A DNA stretch of 64,000 bases from an uncultured Anaerolineae bacterium (GTDB taxonomy: Bacteria; Chloroflexota; Anaerolineae; Aggregatilineales; Phototrophicaceae), in NCBI GenBank assembly GCA_937944445.1, contig CALDYP010000026.1, forward strand, positions 62,001 to 126,000. The letters are read 5' to 3'. The position numbers were made by a program, and so were the translations under genes. Shown here in pieces: positions 32,398 to 40,523 of this stretch (position 1 is the stretch's first letter; each line of letters opens with the position of its first letter). The notes under the pieces are model-generated. The model had not been told where the DNA came from. It ran no database searches and saw nothing but the letters and a program-made list of their open reading frames with translations.

Positions 32398-33459
32398 ATG
32401 ACATTCATCACCGTCGATCACGTCACCTTTCGATACCCCAACCAGCCCGAACCCGTCATCCGCGACATCTCGTTCAAGATCAGCGAAGGGGGGCGCTTAG
32501 CCCTGCTGGGCGAGAGCGGCAGCGGCAAGTCAACGCTGCTGCGGCTCGTCGCCGGCATCGAAGCACCCACCTCAGGCCGCATCCTCTACAACGACATCCC
32601 ACTGACCGAGACCGACCCGATGCGCCGCAACATCGGCATGGTCTTCCAAAACTACGCGCTCATCCCCCACTGGGAAGCCAAGCGCACCATCGGCTTTTTT
32701 CTAGCACTGCGCCATCGTGAGCGCGAAGTGCCCGAACGGGTGCGCCGCGTGTCTACCATCACGGGCGTCGGATTAGAACGACTGCTCGAACGCACGCCCA
32801 ACCACCTGAGCGGCGGCGAAAAACAGCAGGTAGCCATTGCGCGCGCCTTCGCCCGCGATTTGTCGCTGCTGCTGCTCGATGAGCCGTTTGCCAACCTTGA
32901 CGCCAAGCTGCGCACCGCTGCGCGCCTCGAGCTGCAAAAGCTGCTCCACGAGTTCCCAATCACGACGATCCTTGTGACCCACGACCAAGCTGAGGCCGCC
33001 GCCATCGGGGGCAACATCATCTTGCTCAACAACGGGCGTATCGAACAAGCCGGCGACTACGACACGCTGCGCAACGATCCCAACAACCTGTTCGTAGCGC
33101 AGTTCATCGGCAGCAGCGCCATCAACCTATTTCAAGGCACGGTTCAAAACAATCGCTGGACGCATCCGCTCTGGCCGCCCCTGCCGCTGCCGCAGCCGCT
33201 GCCAGAGGGCACACCGCTCACACTGGGCATCCGCCCCGAGCACGTCCAGTTAGACGCTGCGGGGGTCGCTGGGCGCATCACGCAGGTGCAGTACCTCTAT
33301 GGGGTGCGCCGCCAACTGCTCGAGATTGAGACGGACGGCCTCACATGGCGCGTCGAGTGCGATCAGCAGACGCTCTACCAAGTCGGCGAGACCGTTCACG
33401 CCCGCCTTGATTCGGCTGGGGTGTTGTTCTTCACCGAGGACGGCGAACGCTTCACCTGA
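32398..33459 (+). CDS. ABC transporter ATPase, PotA/UgpC/FbpC type with TOBE domain
   Basis: 353 residues. Walker A LLGESGSGKST (about 37-47), Q-loop VFQNYALIP, signature HLSGGEKQQVAIARA (about 138-152), Walker B LLLLDEPFANLD and switch VTHDQAEAAAIG. The C-terminal 115 residues form a TOBE-like domain (TLGIRPEHVQL). This is the architecture of importers for sugars, polyamines or ferric ion. No permease or binding protein is near, so it is an orphan ATPase perhaps shared by several importers, as MsmK/MsiK is. It follows the gene-free stretch containing the MITE-like element. Confidence 0.88.
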   Translation: MTFITVDHVTFRYPNQPEPVIRDISFKISEGGRLALLGESGSGKSTLLRLVAGIEAPTSGRILYNDIPLTETDPMRRNIGMVFQNYALIPHWEAKRTIGFFLALRHREREVPERVRRVSTITGVGLERLLERTPNHLSGGEKQQVAIARAFARDLSLLLLDEPFANLDAKLRTAARLELQKLLHEFPITTILVTHDQAEAAAIGGNIILLNNGRIEQAGDYDTLRNDPNNLFVAQFIGSSAINLFQGTVQNNRWTHPLWPPLPLPQPLPEGTPLTLGIRPEHVQLDAAGVAGRITQVQYLYGVRRQLLEIETDGLTWRVECDQQTLYQVGETVHARLDSAGVLFFTEDGERFT

Positions 33460-33466
33460 GAGTGCC

Positions 33467-33495
33467 TTGCAGGCCATGCCCGCCCTGACTATAGT
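33467..33495 (+). promoter_or_regulatory. sigma70-type promoter for trmB
   Basis: TTGCAG (33467-33472), a 17-base spacer and TATAGT (33490-33495), 30 bases before the trmB ATG. Confidence 0.6.
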
Positions 33496-33525
33496 TGTGT
33501 CTGCGCTCCACCGGAAAGACCTGTC

Positions 33526-34533
33526 ATGACCGCCTATCAGCACCCCAAACTCAGTGTGTACAACCTGCCGTGGCCAACGGACTGGGCACAGGTGTTCGGT
33601 CGCAGCGCGCCGTTGATCGTCGAAATCGGCTTTGGCAACGGCAGCTACCTGCTGGAACTGGCGCGCCAGAACCCCGATTGCAACGTCATCGGCTTAGAGA
33701 TTGCCAGCCGCTCGCTCGAAAAAGCCGAGCGCAAACTGGGGCTGAACGGCGTCCACAACGCCCGCGCCGTCTTCAGCAAAGCCGAGGCCGCCCTTGCTCA
33801 CTTGTTTGAGCCGCGCAGCGTGCGCGAGTTCCACATCAACTACCCTGACCCGTGGTTCAAGAAACGGCACAGCGGGCGGCGCTTGGTTCAAGCCGACACG
33901 GCGACGTACCTCGTCAGCCGCCTTGAGGTTGGCGGGCGGCTGCACTTAGCGACCGACATCCGTGAATACGCCGACATGGCCCATGAAGTGCTCTCCAGCG
34001 CGCCCGCCCTAGAAAACTGCCTGCCCACCCCGTGGACGCACACCTTTCCACGCCTAACCATGACAAAATACGAAGCAAAGGGCTTAGCCGAGGGCCGACC
34101 GGGGCATTACTTTCTCTATCAGCGCACCGCTGACCCATTCGCTGAGCCGCCCGCCACACAGGAGCTGAGCATGCCGCACGTCGTTATCTACACGCCCGTT
34201 CCAGCGACCGAGATCGTCGCCGCCCACCGTGAACAGCAGTTCCACCCCACTGAGGGGGTGCACATCAAAATCCGCGATGCCTTCCTCCATCAGAACGGGC
34301 GCGCGGTGCTGTTCGAGGCGGAAGTGATCGACCCCACGATCGAGCAGCACGTGGCGATCATGCTCTACCCGCGCGAAGAACCCGACACTTTCACCGTCAA
34401 ATACACCACGCTCGGCCAGCCGCGCATGACCGCCGGGCTGCATTACGCGACAGGTCTGCTAGCTAAGTGGGTCGCTGAACTCCACCCCGAAGGCCGCATC
34501 CTGTCCAGCAAGATTGCGGCAGATGTGGGATAA
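33526..34533 (+). CDS. trmB: tRNA (guanine-N7-)-methyltransferase with C-terminal extension
   Basis: Methylates G46 of tRNA with SAM. The 335 residues carry the SAM motif EIGFGNGSYLLELA (about 33-46), the acidic loop GLEIASRSLEKA, and the TrmB signature INYPDPWFKKRH (about 104-115) followed by R-R-L-V-Q. The methyltransferase core ends near residue 210. About 125 further residues (VVIYTPVPATEIVAAH...) form an added domain not seen in short E. coli/Bacillus-type TrmB. Longer TrmBs are known in thermophilic lineages. The role of the extension is unknown; binding of tRNA is a reasonable guess. Confidence 0.9.
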   Translation: MTAYQHPKLSVYNLPWPTDWAQVFGRSAPLIVEIGFGNGSYLLELARQNPDCNVIGLEIASRSLEKAERKLGLNGVHNARAVFSKAEAALAHLFEPRSVREFHINYPDPWFKKRHSGRRLVQADTATYLVSRLEVGGRLHLATDIREYADMAHEVLSSAPALENCLPTPWTHTFPRLTMTKYEAKGLAEGRPGHYFLYQRTADPFAEPPATQELSMPHVVIYTPVPATEIVAAHREQQFHPTEGVHIKIRDAFLHQNGRAVLFEAEVIDPTIEQHVAIMLYPREEPDTFTVKYTTLGQPRMTAGLHYATGLLAKWVAELHPEGRILSSKIAADVG

Positions 34534-34556
34534 AGACAGGGCAATTTGGGATTTGC

Positions 34557-34611
34557 GTGGGATATATTGTGAAAAAGTGGGTTTTTATTTGCTTATGTCG
34601 CAATATCCCAC
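34557..34611. repeat. inverted repeat upstream of the receiver gene
   Basis: GTGGGATATATTG (34557-34569) faces CAATATCCCAC (34601-34611), identical arms apart from a two-base insertion in the left. The surrounding 135 bases are A/T-rich. It could be an operator for the receiver gene starting at 34670. Confidence 0.4.
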
Positions 34612-34669
34612 ATTGGCTGTGATGCGTCATGATTGCTAATTTATTTGCTATTCAAACGGAAGTGCGCAA

Positions 34670-35053
34670 ATGAACTTATCGATCCTCGTAGTTGATGATC
34701 ACCCTGATAACACCGAAATCATGGGGTACATGCTCAAGATGTTCGGACATCGTTCTACCAGCGTGTATGACGGCGAGAGCGCCCTAGCCGCCCTGAAAAC
34801 CAGCCGCTTTGACCTTGTCATCACGGATGATCGAATGAGCGGCATGAGCGGGTTTGACCTCGCCGCCGCCATCCGCGCCGATGAGACGATCCATCAGATG
34901 CCGATTCTGCTTGTAAGCGCCTATGAATATGACGACACGCTGCCCCAGCGCATGGCGGCCAGCGGCATTGATGGTTTCCTGCCGCGACCGTGGACGCCTG
35001 AAAAGCTGCAAGCGGCCATTGAATCGTTGGTCAAGCGCCCATCTGACGCCTGA
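34670..35053 (+). CDS. stand-alone receiver (response regulator) protein, atypical switch residue
   Basis: 127 residues, a single REC domain. The acidic pocket VVDDH (7-11), phosphoacceptor Asp53 in LVITDDRMSG and Ser83 (LLVSAY) are present. The invariant Lys, usually K-P, is Arg106 (LPRPW). No output domain, so it signals by protein-protein contact, as in relays or CheY-like control. Phosphotransfer may be altered by the Lys to Arg change. No kinase gene is adjacent. Confidence 0.87.
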   Translation: MNLSILVVDDHPDNTEIMGYMLKMFGHRSTSVYDGESALAALKTSRFDLVITDDRMSGMSGFDLAAAIRADETIHQMPILLVSAYEYDDTLPQRMAASGIDGFLPRPWTPEKLQAAIESLVKRPSDA

Positions 35054-35108
35054 CATCTGAACGAGCTTTGCGCTAACATGGTCAGCGTGTAAACAGGGAG
35101 ACACGCTG

Positions 35109-35693
35109 ATGTACAGTTCTCGTAGGCAGCAGCAGGGGGGGCCGCCGAGCTGGTTTGTCGCCTTGATCGCTGCGGCGCTGGTGTTTGGCGGCTTCCGCCT
35201 CCTCATAGGCGTGCAAGATTTCTTTCGCGCGGGCGGGGCGCTGCGCCCCACAGCCACAGCGCTAGCCCGCGCCACCGAGGTTTCACTGCGCGCGACCAAT
35301 ACTCAAAGCGCCCTCTTCACCGCCATGCCCACCAACACCCCCCAGCCCACTTGCGAGGACTACCGCGTTCGCATCGGTGCGGGCAGCGTCAACATACGCC
35401 GCCAGCCCAGCATGCAGGCCGCCATCGTCGAGACGATCAGCGAGGGGACAGTCGTCTGCGTCTTGGAACAGCAAGGGGAGTGGTTCTTGATCGACCGTGA
35501 CCCGCGGACACGGCGTATCGACGAAGGCTACATCTTCCAGACGCTGCTGCAACCCGTCAACCCCACCCCAACGCCCACCAGCACTTTTTCACCCGCGCCC
35601 ACCATCACGCTCACGCCCACGCACACGCCAACCCCCACTCCTACCCCAACCACAGCGCCGACCACAACCCCCACGCGAACGCCCACAACCTAG
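35109..35693 (+). CDS. membrane-anchored SH3b protein with Pro/Thr-rich tail
   Basis: 194 residues. A basic N-terminus and one membrane helix (about 15-38) are followed by a linker and an SH3b domain (about 83-145; RVRIGAGSVNIRRQPSM, VVCVLEQQGEWFLI, DEGYIFQTLL). The last 48 residues are an alternation of Thr-Pro repeats (NPTPTPTSTFSPAP, PTPTPTPTT), a cell-surface stalk or O-glycosylation region common in Chloroflexota. Bacterial SH3b domains bind peptidoglycan. Unrecognised beyond this. Confidence 0.82.
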   Translation: MYSSRRQQQGGPPSWFVALIAAALVFGGFRLLIGVQDFFRAGGALRPTATALARATEVSLRATNTQSALFTAMPTNTPQPTCEDYRVRIGAGSVNIRRQPSMQAAIVETISEGTVVCVLEQQGEWFLIDRDPRTRRIDEGYIFQTLLQPVNPTPTPTSTFSPAPTITLTPTHTPTPTPTPTTAPTTTPTRTPTT

Positions 35694-35698
35694 CGTGG

Positions 35699-35727
35699 TT
35701 GGTAGATAGGCGCATTCTGAGTAAAAT
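35699..35727 (+). promoter_or_regulatory. sigma70-type promoter for the membrane-protein gene at 35764
   Basis: TTGGTA (35699-35704), 17 bases, TAAAAT (35722-35727), 36 bases before the ATG. Confidence 0.55.
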
Positions 35728-35763
35728 GAATGGCGGGAAGAGTCCATCATCAGGGGGCAGCGC

Positions 35764-37038
35764 ATGAGCATTGACTCGCCGATCATCCAAGTCATCATCG
35801 GTCTTGTTTTCGTCTATGTCCTGTTGAGCATCCTCGTCTCGCAGATCAACAACATCGTCGCCAGCTTTCTCAAGCTGCGCGCCAACCACCTGCGGGACGG
35901 CATCAACGACTTGATTCAAGATCCGATCTTGCGGGCGCGCGTGCTGTCTCACCCGTTGATCAACCTCGTGCGTGACGAAGTGAGCCTGCCGAACCAACGG
36001 CTGACGGATGACCAAGCCGCGCGTATCGCCACTGGGCCGGTCAACCCCATCAACTATATCGACCCAGCCACGTTCGTGAACGTCCTGATGAACGTGATCC
36101 GCGTGAGCCAAGACAAAGACTTGTTCGCCGCGCTGCTCACCATTGTAGACGGCATGCCCTCCGGCCCAGATCGGCGGCGGCTGCGGCTGGCCATCGTCAA
36201 CGTGACCGAAACGGGCACAGGCGTCAGCGAACTGCGCGAGCTGATCGCCAGCGTGCAAGACCCGGTGTATCGTTCCGCGTTGATCGAAGCGATGGCCCAG
36301 ATTGACGCCTTGATCGGGCGCATCGGGCTGGAGCGTGACAGCGTCATCAGCCTCATCGCGGGGCTGCGCAGCATCAAAAACCCTTACTTCCGCAAGGTGA
36401 TGGAGACGGTTCTTTCCACCAGCCGCACGTTAGAAGAAGCCGAGCAGCAGCTCACCTCGTGGTTCAACGACGGCATGGCGCGCGTGTCGGATGCGTTCAG
36501 CCGCTACATGGGGCTGCTCTCGTTGGGGGTGGGGCTGCTGCTCGCTCTCGTTTTGAACGCAGATTCGCTTCAGATCGCCCGCGCCCTGTGGAGCGACCCG
36601 GCGCTGCGCTTCACCGTAGCCACCAGCGCCCAGAACCTCACCCAGCAGCCGATTGTGGTCGAAAGCCCGCTGCGCATCGCCCCAGCCGCCCCCCAACCCA
36701 CCCCCGACACGGGTGAACTCATCACTGAAATCGCCAACAACCTGACGGCGGCGCAGTCCACGGTTGACCTGCTCGTTGGGCTGAACCTGCCGCTAGGCTG
36801 GCAGTTCCAGCCGCTGCACGACGTCGACGCCAGCGCCCCGGCCAACGCCAGCCTCTTCAACAACAGCAACAACCTGTGGAACCTCATCCCCTTCCTCAGC
36901 CCGAACTGGTTTAGCCTGCTCTTGACGAAGCTGATCGGGCTGGCGGTGACGACGGTAGCGATTGCGCAGGGCGCGCCCTTCTGGTTCAACGTGCTCAACC
37001 GCATCGCGCGCGGGGGCGGCGTCTCACTCGGCAAGTGA
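35764..37038 (+). CDS. conserved membrane protein of unknown function
   Basis: 424 residues. The N-terminal helix (about 8-33; VIIGLVFVYVLLSILVSQI) is followed by the pattern LKLRANHLRDGINDLIQDP and LSHPLIN. This recurs in a family of uncharacterised bacterial membrane proteins with one N-terminal and several C-terminal helices. A soluble, helical middle region (about 45-255) ends at hydrophobic helices at about 255-275 and 380-405. A Pro/Thr-containing external loop lies between. No function can be assigned. Confidence 0.7.
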   Translation: MSIDSPIIQVIIGLVFVYVLLSILVSQINNIVASFLKLRANHLRDGINDLIQDPILRARVLSHPLINLVRDEVSLPNQRLTDDQAARIATGPVNPINYIDPATFVNVLMNVIRVSQDKDLFAALLTIVDGMPSGPDRRRLRLAIVNVTETGTGVSELRELIASVQDPVYRSALIEAMAQIDALIGRIGLERDSVISLIAGLRSIKNPYFRKVMETVLSTSRTLEEAEQQLTSWFNDGMARVSDAFSRYMGLLSLGVGLLLALVLNADSLQIARALWSDPALRFTVATSAQNLTQQPIVVESPLRIAPAAPQPTPDTGELITEIANNLTAAQSTVDLLVGLNLPLGWQFQPLHDVDASAPANASLFNNSNNLWNLIPFLSPNWFSLLLTKLIGLAVTTVAIAQGAPFWFNVLNRIARGGGVSLGK

Positions 37039-37042
37039 TCGG

Positions 37043-37558
37043 CTACGAACCGAGCAGGTCGAACTCGCGCAGCCATGCGTCTGCGTCGGCCAGCCGTGCC
37101 TTGTCGTGAAGCGCCTCCAGCAGCGCCCGCGCCCGTTGCATCCAGCGGCGGGCGCTTTCGGTGTCGCCCATGCGATAGGCGACCAGCGCTAGGTAGTACT
37201 GCGTCTCGGCGCGTTGGGTGTCGGCGGCCCACGCCTTCATAAAGGCCTGCTGCGCCTCTGGCCATTCGCGCCGTTGGAAGTGCAGCACGCCCTTGTTGTA
37301 GTTCGCCAGCACCTCAAACGGGTTGATGCGCAGCGCTGCGTCCGTGTCGCGCTCAGCTTGTTCGAGCTGCCCGGCCTCAAGGTGGAAGAAGCCGCGCGCC
37401 GCCAGATATTCCGGGTGATCCGGCAGGATCATCAGCGCGTAGTCCATGTTTTGGATCGCATCCCGTGGGCGACGGTCGCGGTAGCTTTGCAGAGCGGCGT
37501 GGTAGTGTTGATCGGCTTCATAGCGCCCGAGGCCGATGCGTGAGGTGAGCTTAGCCAT
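37043..37558 (-). CDS. tetratricopeptide-repeat protein
   Basis: 171 residues. Four to five TPR units are visible: YRDRRPRDAIQNMDYALMIL, LEAGQLEQAERDTDAALRIN, FQRREWPEAQQAFMKAWAAD and YRMGDTESARRWMQRARALL, with the Ala/Gly/Pro positions typical of TPRs. It is a soluble protein-interaction scaffold. The same frame stays open 1.4 kb upstream across the antisense of the acyl-CoA dehydrogenase; I start at ATG 37558, preceded by AAAGGA and the beginning of TPR sequence. Divergent from the acyl-CoA dehydrogenase; its 3' end is 4 bases from the convergent membrane-protein gene. Confidence 0.88.
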   Translation of the reverse strand: MAKLTSRIGLGRYEADQHYHAALQSYRDRRPRDAIQNMDYALMILPDHPEYLAARGFFHLEAGQLEQAERDTDAALRINPFEVLANYNKGVLHFQRREWPEAQQAFMKAWAADTQRAETQYYLALVAYRMGDTESARRWMQRARALLEALHDKARLADADAWLREFDLLGS

Positions 37559-37601
37559 GTCTGCGAATCCTTTCTTAATACTTACCAGCGCAGACGCCCT
37601 A

Positions 37602-37645
37602 AACGCGCTGTTATTTGCTATTATAGTGAAAACTGTAACAGCGTT
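37602..37645 (+). promoter_or_regulatory. -10 element flanked by an inverted repeat, acyl-CoA dehydrogenase promoter
   Basis: TATAGT (37622-37627) lies between AACGCGCTGTTA (37602-37613) and TAACAGCGTT (37636-37645), which are complementary apart from one inserted base. The geometry suggests a repressor operator around the transcription start. Confidence 0.4.
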
Positions 37646-37660
37646 GTTGTGAGGGAAAAA

Positions 37661-38833
37661 ATGGATTTTGAACTGCCAGACGACATCAAGATGTTTCAGC
37701 GCGCCCTGCGCGATTTTTGCGAGGCCGAGATCAAGCCGCACGCCAGCCACGCAGACGAAAGCGGCGAACTGCCGTGGAACGCGATCCACAAGATGCCTGC
37801 GCTGGGGTTGACTGGCCTGCAAGTGGACGAAGAGTACGGCGGCGCGGGCATGGACACAATCGCAGCCAGCGTCGCCGTCGAAGAGATCGGGCGCGTGTGC
37901 GGCTCCACGGGGTTGAGCATCAGCGCGCACAACGGGCTGGGCTGCGGCCCAATTGCCACATGGGGCACGCCTGAGCAAAAAGCGCGCTGGCTGCCCGTCT
38001 TGACGAGCGGCAAGGTGCTGGGGGCGCTCGCGCTGACCGAGCCACAAGCCGGCAGCGACTTGCTGGGCGGCGCGCAGGTGAGCGCTGTCCGCGAGGGCGA
38101 TGAATGGGTCATCAACGGCACGAAGGCGTGGATCACCAACGTGCGCTTTGCGCCGGTCATCACGGTGTTGGTGCGCACGCGGCCTGAGGGCGGCAGCCGC
38201 AGCTTCAGCATGCTGCTGGTTGAGACCGACCGCGAAGGCGTAACGGTGCACCCGCCGGAGAAGAAGATGGGCTTGAAGGCCTCCCCCACGCACATGATCT
38301 CGTTCGAGAACGTGCGCGTGCCCGCTGAGAACCTGCTGGGCGAAGAAGGCCGCGGGTTCTACATGACGATGCAGACACTCGACAGCGGGCGCATCAGCAT
38401 CGGCGCGCTGAGCGTGGGGCTGGCGCAGGGGGCATTCGAAGAGATGGTGCGCTACGCACAGGAGCGCCATGCCTTCGGCGAACCCATCGCCCACAAGCAG
38501 CTCATCCAAGAGAAGATCGCCAACGCCGCGGTTGAGATCGAAGCCGCGCGGACGCTCGTCTACAAAGCCGCGTGGATGAAAGACGCCGGCAAGGACTACA
38601 CCAAGATGGCCGCCATCGCCAAGCTCAAGGCCAGCGAAGTAGCCGAGCGCGTCTGCTTTGACGCGATTCAGATCCACGGCAGCTACGGCTACAGCCGTGA
38701 ATACCCTGTTGAACGCATCTACCGCGATCAGCGCCTGATGCAGATCGGCGAAGGGACGAGCGAAATTCAGCGGATCGTCATCGCGCGCCGCGTGCTGCAA
38801 GAGTTCGAGCAGGGCGTCCTGCTCCCCGCGTAG
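37661..38833 (+). CDS. acyl-CoA dehydrogenase
   Basis: FAD enzyme of beta-oxidation or branched-chain acyl-CoA breakdown. About 390 residues from ATG 37661 (GAGGG just upstream; GTG 37649 is an alternative). Signature 1 is ALTEPQAGSDL; the FAD/substrate motif is WITNVRFAPV. Signature 2 is QIHGSYGYSREYPVERIYRDQRLMQIGEGTSEI. The catalytic base is expected at Glu in GEGTSE, the position used by short-chain (butyryl) acyl-CoA dehydrogenases. The chain-length preference is not certain. No electron-transfer flavoprotein gene is nearby. Confidence 0.93.
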   Translation: MDFELPDDIKMFQRALRDFCEAEIKPHASHADESGELPWNAIHKMPALGLTGLQVDEEYGGAGMDTIAASVAVEEIGRVCGSTGLSISAHNGLGCGPIATWGTPEQKARWLPVLTSGKVLGALALTEPQAGSDLLGGAQVSAVREGDEWVINGTKAWITNVRFAPVITVLVRTRPEGGSRSFSMLLVETDREGVTVHPPEKKMGLKASPTHMISFENVRVPAENLLGEEGRGFYMTMQTLDSGRISIGALSVGLAQGAFEEMVRYAQERHAFGEPIAHKQLIQEKIANAAVEIEAARTLVYKAAWMKDAGKDYTKMAAIAKLKASEVAERVCFDAIQIHGSYGYSREYPVERIYRDQRLMQIGEGTSEIQRIVIARRVLQEFEQGVLLPA

Positions 38834-38843
38834 CCGAGGCCGT

Positions 38844-40475
38844 ATGCAATCAACGCTCATCGTCAAGCTGCGGCTGTTCGTCGCAGCCCTCTCTCTTTTG
38901 CTTGCTGCGCCGCTGCAAGCGCAAGAAGCCGCCCCGTGGTGGGTTGACACGACGTGGTACGTCGTGTTCGTGCGCAGCTTCTACGACAGCAACGGTGACG
39001 GCGTCGGCGACCTGCGCGGCCTGATCGAAAAACTCGACTACCTCAACGATGGCAACCCCGACACGACCGACGACCTCGGCATCACAGGGATTTGGCTGCT
39101 GCCCGTGTTTGAAGCCGCCAGCTATCACGGCTACGACGCGCTGGACTATCGAGCCATTGAACGCGATTACGGCACGCGCGCGGACTTCCACGCATTGATG
39201 GACGCCGCCCGCGCCCGCGGCATCCGCGTCGTCGTCGATATGGTCGTCAACCACACCAGCAGCCAGCACCCGTGGTTCCAAGCGTCCGCCGCGCGCGACC
39301 CTCAATACGACTCGTGGTACTGGTGGGAAGAGGCCAACCCCGGCTTCCTCGGCCCGTGGGGCGAGCGCGCATGGTACAGCCGCGAAGGTCGCTGGTACTA
39401 CGCGCCCTTCTGGAGCGAAATGCCCGACCTGAACTACAACAACCCGCAAGTCACTGTCGAGATGAAGGACATCGCCGCGTTCTGGCTAGACGAGATGGGC
39501 GTGGACGGCTTCCGCATGGACGCGATCAAGTACGTGGTTGAAGACCAGATCGACGGGCGCTGGATCCTGCAAAACGCCCCCGTCAACCGCGCGTGGCTGG
39601 CCGACTACAACGCCTTCGTCAAGCGCATCAACCCTGAAGCGGTCACCATCGGCGAAATTTGGGACGGCACAACCGTCGTCGGGCGCTACATCAACGAAGG
39701 TTCAGTGGACGTCGCGTTTGAGTTCGAGTTTGCTGAGGCGCTCATCAGCGGCGGCGTCACCGGCACGAAGCGCCCCGTCGAGAACAAGCTGCGCCTCGTC
39801 CTGCGCGAGTACCCGCGCGGCACGTGGGCCACGTTCAGCACGAACCACGATCAAGCCCGCCTGCTGACACAGCTCCGCGGCGACGTGGGCGCAAATCGCG
39901 CGATTGCCACGCTGATGATGACGCTGCCGGGCATCCCGTTCGTCTACTACGGCGAAGAAATCGGCATGTTGGGCGACAAGCCCGATGAGCTGATCCGCAC
40001 GCCGATGCAATGGGACGCGACGCCCATCACCGGCGGCTTCACCAGCGGCACGCCGTGGCAGCCGCTCACGAGCGGGTTTGAGACGGCCACCGTCGCCGAG
40101 CAAACCGCTGACCCTGACTCGCTGCTCAGCCACTACCGCAGCCTGATCCACCTGCGCAACGCCCACTCCGCCCTGCGCACCGGTGACATCCACCTCGCCG
40201 ATGTGAACAACTCGCGCGTGATGAGCTACCTGCGACACGACGAAAACGGGGCGTTCCTCGTCGTCGTCAACCTCGGTCGACGGCCCGCTGAAACCATCGA
40301 AATTGACCTGCCGCGCCTCCCCTCGCTGAGCGGATTGCAGCCAGTGGTCGTGTTCGGTCGTGGGGACGTCGCGCCGCTGACGCTCAACGCGGCTGGCGAG
40401 TTAGCAGCCTATCAGCCTAAACCCGTCCTTGAGGCTTATGAGACGCTGGTGATCCAGTTGGTTCCGTCACAGTAA
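38844..40475 (+). CDS. secreted GH13 alpha-amylase-family glycosidase
   Basis: 543 residues with a Sec signal peptide (about 1-27; LFVAALSLLLAAPLQAQEA). The barrel has VVDMVVNHTS, GFRMDAIKY (nucleophile Asp), TIGEIWD (acid/base Glu) and FSTNHDQAR. It starts DTTWYVVFVRSFYDSNGDGVGDL, the Ca-binding oligo-glucosidase/maltodextrin pattern. The C-terminal beta domain (about 450-543) resembles GH13 oligo-glucosidases. It begins 10 bases after the acyl-CoA dehydrogenase stop, and a terminator follows. Together with the cytoplasmic amylase and the pullulanase it can degrade external alpha-glucan. Confidence 0.92.
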   Translation: MQSTLIVKLRLFVAALSLLLAAPLQAQEAAPWWVDTTWYVVFVRSFYDSNGDGVGDLRGLIEKLDYLNDGNPDTTDDLGITGIWLLPVFEAASYHGYDALDYRAIERDYGTRADFHALMDAARARGIRVVVDMVVNHTSSQHPWFQASAARDPQYDSWYWWEEANPGFLGPWGERAWYSREGRWYYAPFWSEMPDLNYNNPQVTVEMKDIAAFWLDEMGVDGFRMDAIKYVVEDQIDGRWILQNAPVNRAWLADYNAFVKRINPEAVTIGEIWDGTTVVGRYINEGSVDVAFEFEFAEALISGGVTGTKRPVENKLRLVLREYPRGTWATFSTNHDQARLLTQLRGDVGANRAIATLMMTLPGIPFVYYGEEIGMLGDKPDELIRTPMQWDATPITGGFTSGTPWQPLTSGFETATVAEQTADPDSLLSHYRSLIHLRNAHSALRTGDIHLADVNNSRVMSYLRHDENGAFLVVVNLGRRPAETIEIDLPRLPSLSGLQPVVVFGRGDVAPLTLNAAGELAAYQPKPVLEAYETLVIQLVPSQ

Positions 40476-40482
40476 CTGAAGA

Positions 40483-40507
40483 GGGGCGCACGAAGCGCCC
40501 CAATTTT
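40483..40507 (+). terminator. terminator after the secreted amylase gene
   Basis: A 7-bp stem GGGGCGC / GCGCCCC with a 5-base loop (40483-40501) followed by AATTTTT. Confidence 0.82.
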
Positions 40508-40523
40508 TCGCCGGTTGGGTTGA

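Noticed and set aside
32398-33459. Assignment of the orphan ABC ATPase to polyamine (potA) or iron (fbpC) uptake
   Set aside because: No permease or binding protein is adjacent; the TOBE-type tail does not discriminate.
35570-35690. Repetitive CCCAC-type DNA as a tandem repeat element
   Set aside because: It simply encodes the Thr-Pro stalk of the SH3b protein.
37043-38950. A 635-codon open frame on the minus strand
   Set aside because: Only its last 171 codons (the TPR protein) look coding. The rest is antisense to the acyl-CoA dehydrogenase and has the His/Arg/Ala-rich look of GC-rich antisense frames.
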